Of a stretch of 46,034 nt of DNA, positions 36,331-45,218 are shown piece by piece; position 1 is the first letter of the stretch; each line of letters starts with the position of its first letter. The notes beneath the pieces were generated by a model. It saw only the letters and a list, made by a program, of their open reading frames with translations, was not told where the DNA came from and did no database searches. The stretch covers positions 1 to 46,034 of the forward strand of contig CAIPDT010000085.1 of the NCBI GenBank assembly GCA_903863905.1. Reading direction: 5' to 3'. The translations under genes and the position numbers were made by a program. The stretch is from an uncultured Methylococcaceae bacterium. Lineage in GTDB: Bacteria; Pseudomonadota; Gammaproteobacteria; Methylococcales; Methylomonadaceae.

Positions 36331-37764
36331 ATGGAATGGGAAACAGTGATTGGCTTAGAGATTCATGCTCAATTAGCCACACAATCAAAAATATTTTCTG
36401 GCGCGTCAACCGCTTATGGTGCAGAACCTAATACTCAAGCTTGTGCTGTAGATTTAGGTTTACCTGGCGTACTACCCGTATTAAACGCAAAAGCCGTGCG
36501 CATGGCTGTTATCTTTGGCATGGCTATTGAAGCTCATATTGCCCCTTATTCAGTCTTCGCTAGAAAAAATTACTTTTATCCTGATTTACCTAAAGGCTAT
36601 CAAATTAGCCAAATGGATCACCCCATTGTAGGAAAGGGACACTTAGATATTGAAGTGGATGGTGAAACTAAACGCGTCGGCATTACTCGGGCACATCTTG
36701 AAGAAGATGCGGGGAAATCTTTACATGAAAACTTTCACGGCTTAAGCGGTATCGATTTAAACCGTGCCGGCACCCCTTTATTAGAAATTGTTTCTGAACC
36801 CGATATGCGTTCAGCCAAAGAAGCGGTCGCTTATATGCGTAAACTTCATGAATTGGTACGCTATCTTGGTGTGTGTGACGGTAATATGCAAGAAGGCTCA
36901 TTCCGCTGTGATGCTAACGTTTCTGTTCGCCCCAAAGGTCAAAAAGAATTTGGTACACGTGCAGAAATCAAAAACATCAATTCATTCAAGTTTGTCGAGA
37001 AAGCCATTAATCATGAAGTCGAACGCCAAATCGAACTGATTGAAAGAGGTGGTAAAGTCGTGCAAGAAACTCGTTTGTACGACTCAGTTAAAGATGAAAC
37101 GCGTTCCATGCGCAGCAAAGAGGAAGCTAACGACTACCGATACTTCCCTGATCCTGATTTATTACCTGTTGTGATTGATGAAGCCTTTAAAGCCCAAATA
37201 AAAGCGGAGTTACCTGAATTACCGCACACTAAAAAACAACGCTTTAAAACAGACTATTTATTAGATGAAGAAAGCGCAACCATCTTAACCTCTTCACGTC
37301 CTTTAGCAGATTACTTTGAAGCCACAATTAAAGCTTCAAACTCAGAAGCCAAATTATGTGCAAATTGGATTACCGGTGATTTATCCGCAGCACTAAACAA
37401 AGCTGGATTAGAAATCACTGACTCACCCGTTAGTTATGAACGCTTCGCGGGATTATTAACGCGTATTAGTGATAACACGATTTCCGGAAAAATTGCGAAA
37501 CAAGTCTTTGAAGCCTTGTGGCAATCAACGTCTACAGCAGATGAAATTATTGAAGAAAAAGGTTTAAAACAAATCACTGATACCGGGGCTATTGAGGCCA
37601 TTATAGACAAAATTATTGCCGATAACCTCGGTCAAGTTGAACAATATCGTAGTGGTAAAGACAAGGTATTTGCCTTCTTTGTCGGGCAAGTGATGAAAGA
37701 AATGCAGGGAAAAGCAAGCCCCGCTGAAGTTAATAAAATGCTAAAAGAAAAATTACAAGGTTAA
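36331..37764 (+). CDS. gatB: GatB, amidotransferase subunit B (kinase/transferase)
   Basis: Activates Glu-tRNA(Gln) or Asp-tRNA(Asn) and transfers the amide. 477 residues beginning [15 protein letters not shown], as in the family, with L-P-G-V-L-P-V-L-N and F-P-D-P-D-L-L-P-V (here Y-F-P-D-P-D) and a C-terminal YqeY-like tRNA-binding domain (about 330-477). The GGAG at 36321 fits ATG 36331 best (ATG 36328 is adjacent). Ten bp after gatA. Confidence 0.97.
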   Translation: MEWETVIGLEIHAQLATQSKIFSGASTAYGAEPNTQACAVDLGLPGVLPVLNAKAVRMAVIFGMAIEAHIAPYSVFARKNYFYPDLPKGYQISQMDHPIVGKGHLDIEVDGETKRVGITRAHLEEDAGKSLHENFHGLSGIDLNRAGTPLLEIVSEPDMRSAKEAVAYMRKLHELVRYLGVCDGNMQEGSFRCDANVSVRPKGQKEFGTRAEIKNINSFKFVEKAINHEVERQIELIERGGKVVQETRLYDSVKDETRSMRSKEEANDYRYFPDPDLLPVVIDEAFKAQIKAELPELPHTKKQRFKTDYLLDEESATILTSSRPLADYFEATIKASNSEAKLCANWITGDLSAALNKAGLEITDSPVSYERFAGLLTRISDNTISGKIAKQVFEALWQSTSTADEIIEEKGLKQITDTGAIEAIIDKIIADNLGQVEQYRSGKDKVFAFFVGQVMKEMQGKASPAEVNKMLKEKLQG

Positions 37765-37781
37765 ACACCTACTACGAACAC

Positions 37782-37817
37782 AAATAAATACGGGAGCCTA
37801 GGCTCCCGTATTTATTT
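37782..37817. terminator. 36-bp perfect palindrome, bidirectional terminator
   Basis: Arms of 17 bases (37782-37798 and 37801-37817) around a central TA, with GC-rich core GGGAGCC/GGCTCCC and A/T-rich outer ends. It lies between convergent gatB and amtB, and works as an intrinsic terminator for both strands, though the tight two-base centre means the real loop must open by a few pairs. Confidence 0.85.
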
Positions 37818-37889
37818 GCTTAACCATTATTCTAAACCGTTCTGGACTCAACGCCATTCTTTCAGCTTTAAGTCCAGATACAGCTCATT

Positions 37890-39284
37890 TTATAAATGAT
37901 ACGCTGTCTCGCCATGCTCAGAGATATCCAAACCTTCACGCTCAGCTTCTTCACTGACTCTTAAGCCCATCACAATATCAATCAACTTAAAGGCGATAAA
38001 TGAAACAACACCTGACCAAATAATACAGACGCTTACACCCCAAAATTGACTAATAAATTGTGTCGACATGCTGTATTCAGCAACCCCATTAGTCACATAA
38101 TCCCATACACCTGTACCACCTAATGCAGGACTTGCTACCACTGAAGTACCTAAAGCACCGATAATTCCACCAATACCATGAACACCAAAAGCATCTAACG
38201 AATCATCATAGCCTAACAAACTCTTTAGGCTCGTGACTGCAATAAAGCAAGCCACACCAGCGACCACACCTAAAACAATCGATCCCATTGGACCTGCCCA
38301 ACCACACGCAGGAGTGATGGCAACCAAACCTGCAATCGCACCTGAAGCGCCACCTAACATACTAGGTTTACCACGAATAACCCATTCAGCACCACTCCAT
38401 GCTAAAGTAGCTGCCGCGCTGGCTAATAAAGTATTAATGAAAACTAAGGCAGACAAACCGTTCGCTTCTAAGTTAGAGCCTACGTTAAAACCAAACCAGC
38501 CCACCCATAATAATGAGGCACCAATCATAGTCATGGTGACACTGTGTGGCGCTAAGGATTCTTTTTTATAACCAATACGTTTACCAATGATCAAACAGCC
38601 AACCAAACCAGCAATACCCGCATTGATATGTACTACTGTACCACCTGCAAAATCCAAAGCACCTTTTTGGAATAAGAAGCCCGCTGTAGCACCGGCTGTA
38701 GAGCCTGCCGCCGCATCAGTATAAGCATCAGGACCCGCCCAATACCAAACCATGTGTGCCATAGGTAAATACGCAAAGGTAAACCAAATCAACATAAACA
38801 CTAAAATAGCTGAAAACTTAACTCGCTCAGCAAACGCACCAATAATCAATGCAGGCGTAATACCGGCAAAGGTTAATTGAAACGCCACATAGATATATTC
38901 AGGAATGTAGACGCCTTTAGAAAAAGTAGCCGCCATGGAATCAGGAGTAATCCCAATTAAAAAGAGCTTACTAAAGCCGCCAATGAATGGACTGCCTTCT
39001 GTAAAAGCAACACTATAGCCATAAAGTGCCCACAAGATCGCCATCATTGAAAAAATGACGAACACTTGCATCAAAACAGACAGCATATTTTTAGCGCGAA
39101 CCATACCGCCATAAAATAAAGCTAATCCTGGGATAACCATCAAAATAACTAAAACCGTCGCGACAATCATCCATGCCGTATCGCCTTTATTAATCGTAGG
39201 TGTTACTGCGGCCGCATCGGCTAAAGCAAAACCAGCAAAACTCAATAGAGCGACAAAAATAAAGCTTTTTAATAAATGTTTCAT
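37890..39284 (-). CDS. amtB: Ammonium transporter AmtB
   Basis: This 464-residue inner-membrane channel begins with a signal peptide (cleavage near A-L-A, about 22) and has eleven membrane segments. Family marks are P-G-L-A-L-F-Y-G-G-M-V-R-A-K-N (about 52-66), the pore His region F-A-G-G-T-V-V-H-I-N-A-G (about 212-223), and G-V-H-G-I-G-G-I-I-G (about 368-377). It lies 18 bp after glnK, the usual PII-transporter pair. GlnK blocks the channel when nitrogen is plentiful. Confidence 0.97.
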   Translation of the reverse strand: MKHLLKSFIFVALLSFAGFALADAAAVTPTINKGDTAWMIVATVLVILMVIPGLALFYGGMVRAKNMLSVLMQVFVIFSMMAILWALYGYSVAFTEGSPFIGGFSKLFLIGITPDSMAATFSKGVYIPEYIYVAFQLTFAGITPALIIGAFAERVKFSAILVFMLIWFTFAYLPMAHMVWYWAGPDAYTDAAAGSTAGATAGFLFQKGALDFAGGTVVHINAGIAGLVGCLIIGKRIGYKKESLAPHSVTMTMIGASLLWVGWFGFNVGSNLEANGLSALVFINTLLASAAATLAWSGAEWVIRGKPSMLGGASGAIAGLVAITPACGWAGPMGSIVLGVVAGVACFIAVTSLKSLLGYDDSLDAFGVHGIGGIIGALGTSVVASPALGGTGVWDYVTNGVAEYSMSTQFISQFWGVSVCIIWSGVVSFIAFKLIDIVMGLRVSEEAEREGLDISEHGETAYHL

Positions 39285-39302
39285 GTGTTCACTCCATCCA
39301 AA

Positions 39303-39662
<360 letters not shown>

Positions 39663-39687
39663 TTAAAGTAACGCTTCATAATTACTT

Positions 39688-39708
39688 AAAGCAGAGAGTA
39701 TGCCAATA
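39688..39708 (-). promoter_or_regulatory. Sigma-54 promoter of glnK-amtB
   Basis: On the minus strand TTGGCATA, then CTCT, then CTGCT gives the invariant GG (39704-39703), ten bases, then GC (39692-39691) of the -24/-12 type. The predicted transcript starts about 40 bp before glnK. Confidence 0.65.
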
Positions 39709-39869
39709 AATGAATTTAGATTAATTTATTATATTCTCGCACTAATAAAGTAGTATTCATCTGGTTATCAATAGACTTAAGAGCCTATATTGACAGCCTT
39801 ATATCTTAAAATAGTTCGCAATCTTGCCATTCTCCGTATTCGTCACGCCCTAAAAAACACATCCATAAT

Positions 39870-39915
39870 TGCACCATATCAGAGCAAATCAATTATTTTT
39901 ATTCATAATGGTGCA
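39870..39915. promoter_or_regulatory. NtrC-like half-sites upstream of glnK
   Basis: TGCACCAT (39870-39877) and its exact reverse complement ATGGTGCA (39908-39915) match the two halves of the NtrC consensus (GCAC..TGGTGC) but are 30 bp apart. They lie about 165-210 bp upstream of the -24 element, a normal distance for an enhancer. The wide spacing makes the assignment tentative. Confidence 0.4.
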
Positions 39916-39933
39916 GACCAAATTATAATATTG

Positions 39934-40500
39934 CTAGGTTATGGCAAACTGGCCCTTTAACTCCGCCTTATTCTCTAACGGCAATATCACTTTCAGATGA
40001 ATTTGTCCGGCAAACTCTTGTTCAAGTAGGCGCCCATTCAATTTTTTAAGGGTATATTCAAAGGCCTGAAATTTTTCATAGTCCAAAGTGACATTAAGCG
40101 TAGCCATTTCAATATAGGGCTCTAATAATGCGCTATCAATCACCTGTTTTGCCATCGCACTATAAGCACGAGTCAATCCACCCGCCCCGAGTTTGACTCC
40201 ACCAAAATACCGAATAACAACCACTAAAGCATCAATAATATTTTTACCATCAAGATGCTGAAAGATTGGTTTTCCTGCAGTACCGGTTGGTTCACCTGCA
40301 TCATGAAATCGATAAATAATGCCCTCAGGCGTTTTTATTCGATACGAAAATACAATATGCGAAGCATGAGGATGCTCTATTTGAAGGGTCTTGAGATGCT
40401 GAAAAACAACTTGCTCATTGGCACAAGGATAGATAATACTTATGAATCGTGATTTTTTAATAATTTCTTCGAAACTATAACATTGAGTGATATAAAACAT
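39934..40500 (-). CDS. yigZ: YigZ/IMPACT family protein
   Basis: 188 residues with the family pattern K-K-S-R-F-I near the start, A-S-H-I-V-F-S-Y-R, the F-H-D-A-G-E-P-T-G-T-A-G-K-P-I motif (about 65-79), and R-Y-F-G-G-V-K-L-G-A-G-G-L-T-R-A-Y (about 98-114). The C-terminal DUF1949-type domain is shorter than in E. coli YigZ (about 205 residues). Eukaryotic IMPACT regulates GCN2; the bacterial role is not defined. It stands alone upstream of the glnK control region. Confidence 0.92.
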   Translation of the reverse strand: MFYITQCYSFEEIIKKSRFISIIYPCANEQVVFQHLKTLQIEHPHASHIVFSYRIKTPEGIIYRFHDAGEPTGTAGKPIFQHLDGKNIIDALVVVIRYFGGVKLGAGGLTRAYSAMAKQVIDSALLEPYIEMATLNVTLDYEKFQAFEYTLKKLNGRLLEQEFAGQIHLKVILPLENKAELKGQFAIT

Positions 40501-40668
40501 GTGTTATTTAAATTGCGCCAAAACCCTGTTACTGAACACCCTCATAATATTGAAGGATGGAATACCTTAAAAAAGCTACTTAAATAAAAAGAATCTCTGT
40601 TAAGCTTAACCCCGTTAATCCTTTATCATCAATAATCTAATTATATTATTCATACCTAAGAGTACCAC

Positions 40669-41109
40669 ATGCGTAAACCACTCTCTATATTACCGCTTAT
40701 CCCCACCTTATTACTGTTAAGTAGTTGTGCGCACCATTTTACTGTCGCCTCTAAACTTGATGATATCAGCACCGGCATGACTAAAGCTAAAGTATTATCC
40801 TTAATGGGCGATCCTGATCGCACGACAAATAATAACAACGCTGAAGATTTAATCTATTTACTCAATGACTCGGTTTTAGATACCAAACTCCCTGAAACTT
40901 ACGTCATTCATTTAGTCAAAGGGGTCGTCGATCGTTTGGGGACTCAAAAAGAAATGATACAAATTGAGTCAGGAAATAACCGTGTAGATAAAACACCAAA
41001 AGTTGATCTCTTCACAGAAATTTCCAAACTAGATGAACTCAAAAGAAAAAAACTCATTACTGACAAAGAATATACCACTCGAAAAGAAGCCTTATTCGAT
41101 GGTATTTAA
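40669..41109 (+). CDS. Lipoprotein with BamE/SmpA-like and SHOCT domains
   Basis: This 146-residue protein has a lipobox ending at C20 (L-S-S-C). The D-I-S-T-G-M-T-K-A-K-V-L-S-L-M-G-D-P-D segment (about 33-51) is the helix-loop of SmpA/OmlA-like proteins. The last 30 residues (I-S-K-L-D-E-L-K-R-K-K-L-I-T-D-K-E-Y-T) form a SHOCT module, a short tail often linked to oligomerisation. It is likely anchored in the outer membrane facing the periplasm. It is not BamE itself, as the sequence around the motif differs. No operon partner. Confidence 0.8.
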   Translation: MRKPLSILPLIPTLLLLSSCAHHFTVASKLDDISTGMTKAKVLSLMGDPDRTTNNNNAEDLIYLLNDSVLDTKLPETYVIHLVKGVVDRLGTQKEMIQIESGNNRVDKTPKVDLFTEISKLDELKRKKLITDKEYTTRKEALFDGI

Positions 41110-41122
41110 GACTCATTAAACC

Positions 41123-41347
41123 TTAAGATTTCTTAGCCGCCTGTTCGCTTATGAGTTTTCTCATTTCAACAGGCGATACTCTCCCCCTTTGAAAAGAGAC
41201 CCTTTGATATACCTCTTCAATCGCTGGGTGACAAAATGATAGTTGTTCACCTAGACGATCATAATCACTATGATCAAACATGCGTCTAAAATCATCTCTA
41301 CTGAACAGGGTTTCAGCATACAACGCTTGATATCCTTTATGATCCAA
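41123..41347 (-). CDS. Small ORF without a convincing start, possible gene remnant
   Basis: The 74-residue frame starts at a TTG with no ribosome site. The frame stays open for another two dozen codons upstream, to about 41415, and the added residues (S-D-P-D-Y-T-S-L-Y-S-F-F-N-N-V-L) look protein-like, yet hold no ATG or GTG. The product is hydrophilic and aromatic-rich (S-R-D-D-F-R-R-M-F-D-H-S-D-Y). It could be the 3' end of a decayed gene whose front was replaced by the glycosyltransferase gene. No family recognised. Confidence 0.4.
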   Translation of the reverse strand: MDHKGYQALYAETLFSRDDFRRMFDHSDYDRLGEQLSFCHPAIEEVYQRVSFQRGRVSPVEMRKLISEQAAKKS

Positions 41348-41428
41348 TACATTATTAAAAAATGAATATAAGGAAGTATAATCAGGGTCACTATTTATAT
41401 TACCTCTCTTTTCTACAAAGACATTCTA

Positions 41429-43840
41429 ATGCAACCTAAAAAACCCAATGGCCAAACATCTAAACAATCGTTGTTGATCCAACAAACTGTGGCGTTGCAT
41501 CAAGCCGGTCAATTAGATTTAGCAGAAATTCAATATAGAAAACTCCTTAAATCTTTGCCTAATAATACGACGTTATTAACAAATTTAGCGATTCTTAATC
41601 GTCAAAAAGGCAAATTTGATGAAGCCTTAAAAATCATTCATCGATCTACACTCATTAATTCCAAGCAAGCTAATGCGTTCAATACTCAAGGAAATATACT
41701 AAGCGATCTTGGAAAATTAGATGAAGCCTTATTAAGTTATGATCGTGCAATCACACTAACGCCTCATTACGTTGAAGCCCATTATAATCGTGGCAACCTT
41801 TATAAAGATCAAAATAAATTAGAAGAGGCTTTAGAAAGTTATAAACAAGTCATTATCCTTAAACCCGATTATACCGCCGCCTACAACAATCAAGGTATTG
41901 TTTTACAAAAACTCAACCGATTAGATGAGGCTCTTCTCAGTTATCAACAGGCCATTACCCTCAACCCAAAGTATATTGAGACCTACTTAAATCTAGGTGC
42001 TCTTTATAAAGAGCAAAATCTTCTAATCGAAGCCTTAGACCGTTATAACCATGTCATTACACTTAACCCCAATTACGCTGAAGCCTATTGCCACAGAGGC
42101 ATTATTCTAAAAGAATTAAACCTTCCCAACGAAGCGCTAGCCAATTACAATCAAGCCATTAGTCTTAACCCACATTATGCAGAGGCTCATTGCAACCGAG
42201 GAGTTACGCTTCAAGACTTCACTTTTCTTGAAGACGCTTTAGCCAGTTACAATCAAGCCATTGCCCTTAACCCTCTTTATGCAGAGGCCTATTCTAATCG
42301 TGGGACCGTCTTAAGAGATTTAAATCGTTACGACGAGGCTTTAGCAAGTTATCAGCATGCCATTTCACTTAAGCCAAACTATGCAGAAGCCTACACTAAT
42401 CTTGGGATTACCTTACAAGACTTAAAACACCTTAAAGAAGCGTTGCCCAATTTTGATCGCGCTATCGAGTTAAAAGCGGATATAGATTTTCTTCTGGGCT
42501 ATTCACTACATACCCGAATGCATCTATGTATTTGGGAAGACTTCTCACAACGGTTAACAGACATTATCCAAAACACTCAACAATCTAAAGTGGTTTCCAT
42601 GCCCTTTGCACTACTCGGACTGACTGACGCACCGGCTATCCAAAAAAAATCAGCTGAAATTTATATCAGAGAAAAATATCCACTTAACCCTGCGTTACCC
42701 AAAATAAAGCCATATTTACATCATACTAAAATTAGACTGGGTTATTTTTCAGTCGACTTTAGGAATCACCCCGTCTCATATCTCACCGCAGAACTTTATG
42801 AGACTCATGATAGAAATCATTTTGAAGTCTATGCATTTTCTCTAGGACCCAATACCCAGGATGAAATGAATCTTCGTATCAGAAAAGGGGTGAATCATTT
42901 TTATGACATACAACATTTGTCGGACCCAGAGATTGCAAGCCTGTCAAGATCTCTTGAAATAGATATTGCTATAGATTTAGGGGGCTTTACCCAAGGTTCA
43001 AGAACAGGAATATTTGCCCTGCAAACGGCCCCTATACAAATTAGTTATCTGGGATATCTTGGCACTATGGGAGCAGAATATATCCATTACCTAATGGCAG
43101 ACGAAACTATTATCCCTGAATGCAATCAGGAACATTATTCAGAAAAAATCGTTTATCTACCCAACTACCAGATCAATGATTCTAAACAAAAGCTACCGAC
43201 TCATCAGGTCACTCGACAAGAATTAGGGTTACCCGCACAAGCTTTTGTGTTTTGTTGCTTCAACAATACCTATAAAATTACTCCAACAACTTTTGATAGT
43301 TGGATGCGTATCCTCAATCAAGTTGAAAATAGTGTCTTACTTCTTTATGTTGACAATGAGACAGCAAAAATAAATTTAATAGCCACCTGTCAACTCAAAG
43401 GGATTAACCCAGACAGACTATTTTTTGGAGCAAGATTATCTATAAATGATTACCTTGCACGATATCAAGTGGTTGATCTTTTTCTGGACACCTCGCCTTA
43501 TAATGCAGGAACTACCGCAAGTGACGCACTAAAAATGGGTGTACCGGTACTGACTTGCGTAGGACATTCTTTCGCCAGTCGAATGGCAGCAAGTTTATTG
43601 ACTGCGCTTAACTTAACTGAACTCATCACTAACCATATCAGCGACTATGAAAGGGTCGCAATCGAACTAGCTACATCACCGAACAAACTGAACCAACTTA
43701 AAAATAAATTAAAACTTAACCTCGCCTCATCCATTTTGTATAACACCCAGTTATGTACACAGTCTATTGAAGCCGCTTATAACAAGATGCATGAAAGAGC
43801 TCAGAAAAACTTACCGCCAGAACATATTCATCTAAAATAA
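41429..43840 (+). CDS. TPR protein with SPINDLY-type O-GlcNAc transferase domain
   Basis: 803 residues. The first 350 hold about ten tetratricopeptide repeats of 34 residues, recurring as A-L-x-S-Y-x-x-A-I-x-L-N-P-x-Y-A-E-A-Y-x-N-R-G. The rest is a glycosyltransferase family 41 domain with R-L-G-Y-F-S-V-D-F-R-N-H-P-V (about 430), I-D-L-G-G-F-T-Q-G-S-R (about 513), a Q-I-S-Y-L-G-Y-L-G-T-M-G segment and the nucleotide-sugar region D-L-F-L-D-T-S-P-Y-N-A-G-T-T-A-S-D-A-L (about 684). It probably sugar-modifies serine/threonine of cytoplasmic proteins; fucose and GlcNAc are both known in the family. There is no signal peptide and the ribosome site is weak. Confidence 0.93.
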   Translation: MQPKKPNGQTSKQSLLIQQTVALHQAGQLDLAEIQYRKLLKSLPNNTTLLTNLAILNRQKGKFDEALKIIHRSTLINSKQANAFNTQGNILSDLGKLDEALLSYDRAITLTPHYVEAHYNRGNLYKDQNKLEEALESYKQVIILKPDYTAAYNNQGIVLQKLNRLDEALLSYQQAITLNPKYIETYLNLGALYKEQNLLIEALDRYNHVITLNPNYAEAYCHRGIILKELNLPNEALANYNQAISLNPHYAEAHCNRGVTLQDFTFLEDALASYNQAIALNPLYAEAYSNRGTVLRDLNRYDEALASYQHAISLKPNYAEAYTNLGITLQDLKHLKEALPNFDRAIELKADIDFLLGYSLHTRMHLCIWEDFSQRLTDIIQNTQQSKVVSMPFALLGLTDAPAIQKKSAEIYIREKYPLNPALPKIKPYLHHTKIRLGYFSVDFRNHPVSYLTAELYETHDRNHFEVYAFSLGPNTQDEMNLRIRKGVNHFYDIQHLSDPEIASLSRSLEIDIAIDLGGFTQGSRTGIFALQTAPIQISYLGYLGTMGAEYIHYLMADETIIPECNQEHYSEKIVYLPNYQINDSKQKLPTHQVTRQELGLPAQAFVFCCFNNTYKITPTTFDSWMRILNQVENSVLLLYVDNETAKINLIATCQLKGINPDRLFFGARLSINDYLARYQVVDLFLDTSPYNAGTTASDALKMGVPVLTCVGHSFASRMAASLLTALNLTELITNHISDYERVAIELATSPNKLNQLKNKLKLNLASSILYNTQLCTQSIEAAYNKMHERAQKNLPPEHIHLK

Positions 43841-43899
43841 TTGCTAAAATATAGCGTTATCTTCTCGACTACAAATTCTACTCACTACCTATAATTTCG

Positions 43900-44376
43900 A
43901 TGGAATATCCGACTCAACAGAATCAATTTCTCGCTAAACACGCCCAACTGCTTAATGAGAGTTATAAACGCTTACTGTTTAAAGCTCTACTTGAAAACAC
44001 TGATTCCGACAAAGACTTAGCCATCCAGCTATTTCATGCGCCCTTTGCCCTGGTAAGCCATGATACGTCTAGCGACCCTATTTTCAATTATGCTAATTTA
44101 AAAGCCTTAGAATTGTTTGAACTCAATTGGAGTGACTTTACACAATTACCCTCACGCTTATCAGCAGAACCGATAAATCAAACAGAAAGAGCGCGTTTAT
44201 TAGCAGAAGTCACTCAAAAGGGATTTATTGGGCACTATGAAGGCATTCGCATTTCAAGCACACTTAAACGCTTTATGATTAAAAATGCCGTCGTTTGGAA
44301 CCTCACCACGCCTGACGGTCTTTACCAAGGACAAGCAGCATGCTTTGCAGAATGGACATTTTTAAATAATGTCTAA
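43900..44376 (+). CDS. MEKHLA-domain protein
   Basis: This 158-residue cytoplasmic protein shows the PAS-like MEKHLA pattern: L-L-x-S-Y-K-R-L near residue 18-25, an A-P-F-A-L-V-S-H-D stretch, P-I-F-N-Y-A-N-L-K-A-L-E-L-F-E-L-N-W (about 62-79), P-S-R-L-S-A-E-P, and G-I-R-I-S-S-T-L-K-R-F-M-I-K-N-A-V-V-W-N-L (about 116-136). In plants the domain ends HD-ZIP III regulators; free-standing bacterial versions have no settled function, and a small-ligand or redox sensor is plausible. It follows the glycosyltransferase gene by 59 bp and may be co-transcribed. Confidence 0.85.
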   Translation: MEYPTQQNQFLAKHAQLLNESYKRLLFKALLENTDSDKDLAIQLFHAPFALVSHDTSSDPIFNYANLKALELFELNWSDFTQLPSRLSAEPINQTERARLLAEVTQKGFIGHYEGIRISSTLKRFMIKNAVVWNLTTPDGLYQGQAACFAEWTFLNNV

Positions 44377-44431
44377 TAAACAAACCGTAACCAAACTCAA
44401 AAGAAGTCACACTTAAATTTGACCCTTTAAA

Positions 44432-44499
44432 TAATACCGTTATATTAACTAATTAATAATATGACCGACTATTCAAGTCATCTTATGCAAACGGTATTA
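44432..44499. repeat. Nested inverted repeat upstream of the NlpE-like gene
   Basis: TAATACCGTT (44432-44441) and its exact reverse complement (44490-44499) enclose 48 bp with two smaller dyads, ATATTA..TAATAT and ATGAC..GTCAT. The 68-bp unit could be a miniature inverted-repeat element or a structured leader. It ends 72 bp before the next start codon. Confidence 0.5.
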
Positions 44500-44571
44500 A
44501 AACAGGCCTTTTCAGGGTACACTTACCAAACGCCCGATTAATTAAGCCAGAATTATAAAATAGGAACCTAT

Positions 44572-45114
44572 ATGCCAGTTTTACAAAAACAATTAAAACG
44601 ATCACTGACGTTAATTTCTGTTAGCCTGTTGCTTGCTGCAAATACCGCTATAGCAGCAACTGACTTAACAATGCAAGAAAACTACCTTAAAGCCCGCGTT
44701 AAAAGTCATGAACAAAACATGAGTCCAGATGAACATGCGTCACATGTAACCCCCATTGATAAAAGTTTAGACTTTCATGGCGTATTTTATGGCTTTTTAC
44801 CCTGCAATGATTGTAACGGGATTAAATCCACCTTATCGTTAAAACAAAAGAATAATTATCTTTTAGTGACTCAACCGGCTAAAGAGTCTTCAAGAGAAAT
44901 TTACGAGAAAGGTAAGTATGAATGGAATGATGAAACTCAACGCGTTATTTTAACGTCAAAGGATGAGTCAAAAAAACGCCAATACTTTATCAAAGAAGAA
45001 GGTACGTTAATTTTACTGAAAGACGATGGTACCCAATACACTGGCGATAAAGCCGATAGCTATACCATCCGTAGAAGTGACACCGTTAAAGCACGTGAAG
45101 TACATATACACTAG
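44572..45114 (+). CDS. NlpE-like copper-resistance/stress protein, periplasmic form
   Basis: 180 residues with a signal peptide (cleavage likely after T-A-I-A, about 27). The NlpE N-terminal domain holds Y-G-F-L-P-C-N-D-C-N-G-I-K-S-T-L-S-L (about 72-89), the CxxC site that senses copper and redox state in E. coli NlpE, and beta strands ending in Y-T-I-R-R. There is no lipobox cysteine, so it is probably soluble in the periplasm rather than outer-membrane anchored. The linker before the domain and the tail are histidine-rich, which may help metal binding. Confidence 0.82.
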   Translation: MPVLQKQLKRSLTLISVSLLLAANTAIAATDLTMQENYLKARVKSHEQNMSPDEHASHVTPIDKSLDFHGVFYGFLPCNDCNGIKSTLSLKQKNNYLLVTQPAKESSREIYEKGKYEWNDETQRVILTSKDESKKRQYFIKEEGTLILLKDDGTQYTGDKADSYTIRRSDTVKAREVHIH

Positions 45115-45140
45115 TTTAATCTTCTAATTCAACAGACATA

Positions 45141-45180
45141 AAAAAGCCCCGACGGTGTAAACACCATCGGGGCTTTTTTT
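45141..45180. terminator. Strong bidirectional intrinsic terminator
   Basis: A GCCCCGA/TCGGGGC stem with inner GGTG/CACC and a four-base loop is flanked by A5-6 and T7. It sits between the convergent NlpE-like gene and groEL and serves both. Confidence 0.92.
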
Positions 45181-45218
45181 GTAATGACTTAAAGCAATGA
45201 GGCTTTAAGACCGCATGA

